From assembly GCA_020726505.1 (NCBI GenBank), contig JAHLEZ010000026.1, forward strand, positions 186,001 to 250,000: a DNA stretch of 64,000 nucleotides, in the 5' to 3' direction. Each line of letters begins with the position of its first letter. Within the stretch, counting starts at the first letter, position 1. The notes beneath the pieces are model-generated. The model was not told the DNA's origin. It saw only the letters and a program-made list of their open reading frames with translations, and did no database searches. A program made the translations under genes and the position numbers. The stretch is from Leptodontidium sp. MPI-SDFR-AT-0119. Taxonomy: Eukaryota > Ascomycota > Leotiomycetes > Helotiales > Leptodontidiaceae. Below are positions 58,628 through 64,000 of this stretch, one piece after another.

Positions 58628-59341
58628 GCTAAAAGAATGATACTGCACGACAGAAAAGGATGAGTACGACAATCCGCAAATGCGTAATGTGAGGAGCAGC
58701 TTCGGGCTCAAGGCTTTTCTTATGAGTGGATGTGAAGATACCTAGCGATGGAAGGGAAAGTATGTACGCGTGGCTGCTTGCTTAGCGCATGAGCTTGGCA
58801 CCTCCGTATTTGCGGTTGAACTATTACCGCTTTGGGAACGTATTTCGGATCGCTTTTCGGCTTGGCTAAATGCGGAAGTCGCATAGCGGCTTAACATGAC
58901 AAGCATTTCAACACGCGTTTCACTTCCACACAACGTTATAGATGAACAGATCACTAGTGATTCCATGACTCTTTCTCTTGCCCTAGGTTAGCTATTTGTG
59001 TATGTCTACAGCAACCAATTTAATGTCACACCGGCAGCCATTGCAATAAATTGGATCCACACGAACGGCTAGAGACTGATCACAATGGATTTGATTGGTG
59101 GGGAATATACTTGGCGCATCACTTGCTGTGTCTAGCAGTGCAACCATAAGCACGTTTATGGATTCTATGTAGAGTTTTATGACTGACGATTCAAGAAGTA
59201 ACCGTAACCTTAAAATAATCTGTACCAGGATATACGTACGCATCCCTCAATCCGGCCTTCCATGACGAAGCGGCAACTCCATCCCAGCAACTCGCCCGTA
59301 GCTCTTTTAACCGTCCCTACCATCAAGCAAGTAGCGATGAC
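58628..59341. other. Region downstream of the RTA1-like frame
   Basis: The missing C-terminal half of the RTA1 gene would be expected here on the minus strand, but no typical R-x-x-x-R-x-x-E helix pair is readable. Nothing else recognised. Confidence 0.45.
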
Positions 59342-59913
59342 CTACGTAATTAGCCCACTGAGCAGAATGATTCTGTCATTCTTGATACTCGCTGGATCTC
59401 CCGAAGCTGGCAAGGAAGCACCTATGAACTGGCTAACGATACAACCAAAATCAATGAGGACGTATGTCTTTGTCATCCAGCGAATGTCGATTATGGAGTG
59501 ACATTGAGCGTCGAGGGCGATGATGATTCGTCCTAAGCTCATGTAGACGCTGGCAGCGAGGAAGGGGGTTGCGACGAGAATGAGGAGGTTTTGTATGATA
59601 AATGGACCAACTTTTTCGGGGTTGTCAGAAGCCATTGCACGACCGTAGTAGCCAAAGGTCTCGGCTGGAAACAGATCATTAGAGACGTTGTAAAAAAAAA
59701 AAAATTCATATAAAGAGTCTTACTTATGCCGCCAAGAAGAAAGGGAATGAAGAACCATGCCCGACGCCAGATGAGATAGATCAGATGGCCGACAGAAGCA
59801 AATGCGAAAAGAGCAGTGAAAGTATAGCCTCCAGATTTGTTCGGACGATATTCAAAGAAGACGATCTGGGTGCCATTAACAATAGGTCCGAAAGGACCAT
59901 TCCCAGTATTCAT
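59342..59913 (-). pseudogene. RTA1-like seven-helix membrane protein, truncated
   Basis: Exons 59913-59724 and 59664-59342 join across a 59-bp GTAAGA...CAG intron in phase 1. Y-R-P-N-K-S-G-G-Y opens the protein, as in RTA1 relatives (PF04479). Then come R-A-W-F-F-I-P-F-L-L-G-G, E-T-F-G-Y-Y-G-R-A-M, a helix A-P-like segment V-A-T-P-F-L-A-A-S-V-Y-M-S-L-G-R-I-I and F-I-G-A-S-L-P-A-S-G. About 170 residues are made before TAG at 59344-59342, where G-L-I-T-*-V-I suggests G-L-I-T-Q-V-I, again a C-to-T change. Family members have about 280-320 residues and seven helices; about four are present. RTA1 proteins are lipid-translocating exporters linked to sphingoid-base or azole resistance. Divergent from the BBE gene. 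Confidence 0.7.
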
Positions 59914-60542
59914 GACAGGGCTGAGCAGAGCTACTCTTCGTTTTAGGCTGCAGATGAGATGAAAAGATATTAGCGATTAATTTTGCTGTTACTAGGTCGA
60001 AATGAAGCTTCGATCAAGGAAAATCTTAGGAAAAATAAGAGAAAAAATGTACTAAAACTGGTCAAGAATAAATAGGAAGAGATACTTATTTGTAAATGTA
60101 ATTTTAAAACTGTCGCCTTCATACATCTTGTATAGGACAGCTGTGGGTTATTCTAGACTATTTGCGTATTCCCATAGCTAGAAAAGGAAATGTTGCTCGG
60201 GTTCGTAAAACGCAAGGTTTTCAGCCCCGCTAATGCTTTGCAGTTCAGGGGCGACCCCGTATCGTCGTTTGCATTCTATGGCGCAGCGGGAAAGAATGAT
60301 CTCGGAGAATATCGAATACCGACGATTGGCGATGTTCTTGCCGTTATACCTTGTTGAATATTGGTAGGCTGTGCATCATTGGGAAAGATATCCTTCGTCA
60401 TCTCAACCTTAATATTTCCTAATACGCGAAAAGCTCTCCACACTTACGTTTCAATCGAACACCAGCAGAATGACTAGAAGATATATAATACTCAACATTC
60501 CCGCCCGGTTTGCTGCTTTTCAAACACCTACTGTCAATAACC
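59914..60542. other. Divergent promoter region (RTA1-like / BBE)
   Basis: 629 bp with no gene. Both start codons face outward. Confidence 0.55.
60481..60488 (+). promoter_or_regulatory. TATA-like box of the BBE gene
   Basis: ATATATAA lies 55-62 bp before the ATG at 60543. Confidence 0.35.
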
Positions 60543-62683
60543 ATGACTTTTCTTACTAAAATGGGGTTTCCCTACGTGCTTGGTGCAGTTGCCCTAATGA
60601 CGAACTTGGTTGCTGCACAGGACTGCAAATGCGTGAGTGCTGGTACATGCCCGCCCTAATCTGTAGACTGACCTAGCAAAAAATAGTCGCCCTCTGAAGC
60701 ATGCTGGCCCTCAATATCCGAGTGGGATTCCCTGAACGATACAATTTCTGGACATCTTATCCGCTCCGTACCTCCAGGATCCGTCTGCTACCCCGCTCAA
60801 CCCAACTACAATGCAGAAGCTTGCAACCTCGTCTTAGCAAGTTGGAACTCCTCTGCCTTCCACTCATCTGATCCCATCAGTATCGATTCACCAGTCTGGG
60901 CAAACAACAGCTGTAATCCAATCTACCCAAATGGGACCAGCGTGGCGGGCGATCCCAACGCAGGAGAGACTGGCTGCTCTATTGGGGCGTATCCTGTCTA
61001 TGTTGTCAATACTACCGAAGCGAACGATGTGCAAGTAGCGTTGAAGTTTGCTAAGAAGTGGAATGTGCGATTAAACATCAAAAACACGGGCCATAACGGA
61101 TCTGGAAGGTAAGGCCGCTCACATCACGAGTTTCTAGAAACAGGGCTGATATCAACCGAATAGGAATACTGCCTATGGGAGTTTATCGTACGTAACTCTG
61201 ATCTAAGTTAAGAGAAGAAAGCAGGTCTAAAACGTGCAATAGAATCTGGACTCACAATTTGAAGCAATTCCAATTTCACGATAACTTCAAGTCCTGCAAT
61301 ACTATAGGGACACAGCTGGCAGCCACCATCGGTGCCGGCATGCAGGACGGTGAACTTTTCGAGGCAATGGCAGCCCACAACGCAATCGGTGTTGGTGGAA
61401 CAAACAAGGCATGCTCAGCCCTCCGACCTAGAATTACTTGCCCAATGCTGATCATCTTGAATAGGATGTTGGCGTCGTTGGATGGGCCACAGGAGGCGGC
61501 CACGGCTTCATGACCGGAGTTTATGGCATGGGTGCTGACAACATTCTGGAGGCCACGATCATCACACCCGATGGAACACTTCTCACTGCTAACGCTTGCA
61601 AAAACGCGGACATCTTCTGGGCCATTCGAGGTGGTGGAGGCGGCACCTTTGGCATCATTCTAAGTCTCACTGTTATGGCATACCCGATGCCGAGCGTTAC
61701 TCTCTGGGGACTCAGCATCGCTGCTAAGAATGGCACCTCAGCCAGCGCCTGGTATAATCTGATAGCACGAGTTCACACACTGCTACCGCAGCTCCAGGAT
61801 CAAGGTTTCCATGGGTATTACAGCCTTATTGGGCCTCCGGCCGCAGATACCTTGACTCTTGGCGGCTCGTTCTTCTTATGGAATGCGACGAATGGGACAG
61901 CTGAGCGCATAACTGCCCCTGTGCAAGCATTGCTTGCCGCGGCGAACGATACAGTGACTTCCTCGACCTTTTCTCTTTACATACCAACATTTGATAGCCT
62001 CGTGCAAGCTCTGCCATCGACAGAGCATGTCGGTACAGTGACTAGCATTGCGTCGTCACGGCTTATATCGCGAGGAGTATTAATGGGGGATAACCAGACT
62101 TTGTTTGCGCAGACACTTGAGAAGATTGGCCCGGCTGCTGTGGCGCCATCTGTGAGCACCACTCTTCCATGAAAATAATTTGAGCGACTTCCTTACACAC
62201 ACAATTTTAGGACGGAACGCCAAACCCATCGTTATCTGGCACCATGACAATTAGCAAGAAGCCTGTAGACAACGCCTTGAACCCAGCCTGGCGCGACGCC
62301 GCCATCCATCTCATCACAACCCAGACCTGGGACGATTCCTTGGCCAAGGCTCAAGTCAAGCAGATTTTAGATGACATGACATACAGCAAGCTGAATGCTT
62401 TGAGAGAGCTGGACCCAGGCTCTGGAGCCTACCTCAATGAGGTATGTCGCCATAATGTGTCTTTGATGTTTGCTTGCTGGATCAATTTTGCTAACGACAG
62501 CAGGCAAATCCCTTCGAGCCCGGTTGGCAATGGTCCTTCTTTGGGCCAAACTACGCCAGACTCCGACAGATCAAGGATAAATATGATCCGGATGGCACGC
62601 TCTGGTGTCCTCAGTGCGTCGGCAGCGAGGACTGGGCGCAACAAGAGGATGGAGCGCTGTGCCGCGTGTATCAACCATTCTGA
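60543..62683 (+). CDS. Secreted FAD-linked oxidase, berberine-bridge-enzyme-like
   Basis: Seven exons agree in phase: 60543-60632, 60687-61108, 61164-61187, 61243-61408, 61465-62151, 62211-62441 and 62504-62683, giving 599 residues. A signal peptide (V-L-G-A-V-A-L-M-T-N-L-V-A-A) precedes D-C-K-C. The FAD-binding domain has N-T-G-H166-N-G-S-G, the flavin-linking His, and G-W-A-T-G-G-G-H-G-F. The second flavin-linking Cys of bicovalent members is not seen in V-G-G-T-N-K-D-V-G, so attachment is probably through His only. A-I-R-G-G-G-G-G-T-F-G-I-I is the next signature, and the C-terminus has the BBE Y-x-N-x-A-N-P-F-E-P-G-W-Q-W-S-F-F-G-P-N-Y motif. Intron 4 is a GC-AG intron (AAG|GCATGC). Such enzymes oxidise sugars, alcohols or secondary metabolites with O2; the substrate is unknown. 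Confidence 0.9.
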
Positions 62684-62876
62684 GCTGAGCCATCGGAATC
62701 GTGCTCAGATATGGTGGTGCGATGAGTGGTAATACTGGTATACTAACACGAGTGGATGATTTTTTTTCTTCTTCGTGTAAATACTTTTTGCAGCCCTGGT
62801 TATTATTCGATCCTCTCACGTAGATAGACTTCGGGCTCCTATCACAAAGCACCAATCCAAAGAAATTACAGGTATC

Positions 62877-63215
62877 TTGAACCATATCAGTCAGACTTCC
62901 GCTATCCAGAGCTTCAAGGCACCGGTCGAACAGCTATGGCCTGAATCCGCGGGTGCTTATGCTGCAAAGGTTCCTAATCCAATAGACCTTGGCACTATCC
63001 AAGCGAAGGTGAAGAGAAATATGTACTCTTCTGTAGATGATTTTAGAGCCGATATTGCTCTCCTTCACCAAAATAGTGTCGACTTCAACGGTGTCGATCA
63101 CATCATCACGAACACTGCTCTTGAAGTCCGAGACACGATCCTTACTGCACTAAGTGATATAGAGGAAGGCAAATGCAGCATGTTAAGAGCCTCAACCAGA
63201 TTTTCAGGGGTGTAA
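62877..63215 (+). pseudogene. Bromodomain fragment without a start codon
   Basis: About 100 residues match one bromodomain (PF00439): F-K-A-P-V-E-Q-L-W-P, V-P-N-P-I-D-L-G-T-I-Q-A-K-V and F-R-A-D-I-A-L-L-H-Q-N-S-V-D-F-N-G. The acetyl-lysine-contacting Asn is replaced or shifted (Q-N-S-V-D-F-N). The open frame begins at TTG with no upstream in-frame ATG. An acceptor-like TTACAG sits at 62866-62871, so it is the 3' exon of a lost larger gene or a pseudogene piece. TAF1/BDF-type genes are possible sources. Confidence 0.65.
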
Positions 63216-63689
63216 GAGGCGGTTCTGCGGCGTATTTTTTCCGTTCATTTTTACATCCTTATTCAGTCTCGGACTATGAAGGATGGTGGAGATCACTCTC
63301 TTTCTATGAGCTAATTTACAAACAAGTTGTTGTACGAGTGGTTTAGTACGAATTGTTTTCTAGGCGCTGGTGAGGATTAACATCCTAATAGAGGTCTATC
63401 TTGCGTTCTAGCTACATTTAACAAATTTCTCAATTAGGACGATCTCCCCCTTTCAGCTAAAATAAATACTTCAGCTTAAAGTGCTTAGTCAAGTCACTTA
63501 GGCTGATGCATTTTAAACCTAGTAAGTAATTCAAGCTGTGCTTACAGCCTCGTGACGTAGAATAGCAGCACTTACATTAATATACCGAGGAGAGCTCTTA
63601 CTACCAAATACGCAGTATATATTCGATTATATGAAAGTTAGCACTTTAAGTATCCAAGTCTTTATAAAATTCTATATTAACTTACAAGA
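63216..63689. other. Intergenic, AT-rich
   Basis: Nothing recognised. The 5' exons of the edge NB-ARC gene might lie here but cannot be read. Confidence 0.45.
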
Positions 63690-64000
63690 AACAAACATAT
63701 CTAGATATTCCTCGATAACTGCAAATACCAGGCTGGAAGAGGCGAACGTGGACGTGCAGAGACTGTTACAAGGCTACCTAAGTGGAGAACGCGGAGGCAA
63801 TGGCTTCTCGTGTTCGACAACGCTGATGACATAGATCTGTGGTTTCTCGGCTCTGATGATCCGCACAAAGCTCGTGGTCTTTCGGAATACCTTCCCAGAA
63901 GTCGTGAAAGAGCTATTGTCTTTACTACAAGGGATAGGAAGATGGCTGTCAAGCTCACCGGACAAAACGTGTTGGAGGTTTCACAGATGGACGAGAGTAC
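63690..64000 (+). CDS. NB-ARC (NLR-like) gene fragment, 3' part off the right edge
   Basis: From about 63770 the frame reads R-R-Q-W-L-L-V-F-D-N-A-D-D (Walker B), Y-L-P-R-S-R-E-R-A-I-V-F-T-T-R-D-R (the RNBS-B TTR motif) and V-L-E-V-S-Q-M-D-E-S to the window end. This is the second half of an NB-ARC ATPase domain. The upstream P-loop is not found; before 63760 the frame has no family features, so an intron or truncation is likely. Typical partners C-terminally are TPRs, which would lie outside the window. Confidence 0.75.

Noticed and set aside
60633..60686. Early stop after the BBE signal peptide
   Set aside because: It lies in a GTGAGT...ATAG intron with a CTGAC branch site; splicing restores the frame.

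Overview
This is a 64 kb window from a filamentous ascomycete (Pezizomycotina). Evidence for that: short introns (about 46-190 bp) with GTATGT/GTAAGT donors and CTAAC/CTGAC-type branch sites, HET-domain and SesB/NB-ARC/TPR allorecognition-type genes, Zn(II)2Cys6 regulators, RTA1, BBE and feruloyl-esterase families. Large AT-rich blocks hold reading frames whose stops fall where CAA, CAG or TGG would be expected, the usual mark of repeat-induced point mutation (RIP). No taxon finer than Pezizomycotina can be defended. I saw no tRNA, rRNA or CRISPR array.

Layout. 1-2.0 kb: edge-truncated SMI1/KNR4-like gene and an intact secreted feruloyl esterase. 2.4-11.4 kb: RIP-degraded block with an ankyrin pseudogene split by an LTR, a C-rich-TIR MITE, another solo LTR and a complete hAT element with an 8-bp target duplication. 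11.6-28.0 kb: HET gene, Tc1/mariner relic with a nested solo LTR, a Zn2Cys6 pseudogene whose exons can all be traced, an apparently intact CAO-1-like stilbene dioxygenase, decayed decarboxylase and P450 genes, a small secreted Cys protein and a second HET gene with one nonsense codon. 28-33.7 kb: AT-rich nest with an (ATTT)n tract, a TRIM-like miniature LTR element, solo LTRs and a 264-bp MITE. 33.8-48.7 kb: SesB-like hydrolase/ankyrin gene, Cys-rich membrane protein, SesB/NB-ARC/TPR gene with one nonsense codon and a degenerate P-loop, and a beta-lactamase-like gene broken by an 11-bp tandem duplication. 49.3-58.6 kb: Ulp1-like pseudogene, three more LTRs, an unidentified degraded frame and a second Zn2Cys6 pseudogene. 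59-64 kb: RTA1-like gene divergent from a seven-exon BBE-type oxidase, a bromodomain fragment and an NB-ARC gene running off the right edge.

The window reads as an accessory, fast-decaying region. Self/non-self type genes (two HET, two SesB fusions, one edge NB-ARC, one ankyrin relic) lie among small metabolic genes and at least four families of mobile elements. Three neighbouring genes (dioxygenase, amidohydrolase-type decarboxylase, P450) look like the remains of an aromatic-compound gene set of which only the dioxygenase is still intact. Spliced gene models were built by eye from splice motifs and phase agreement.
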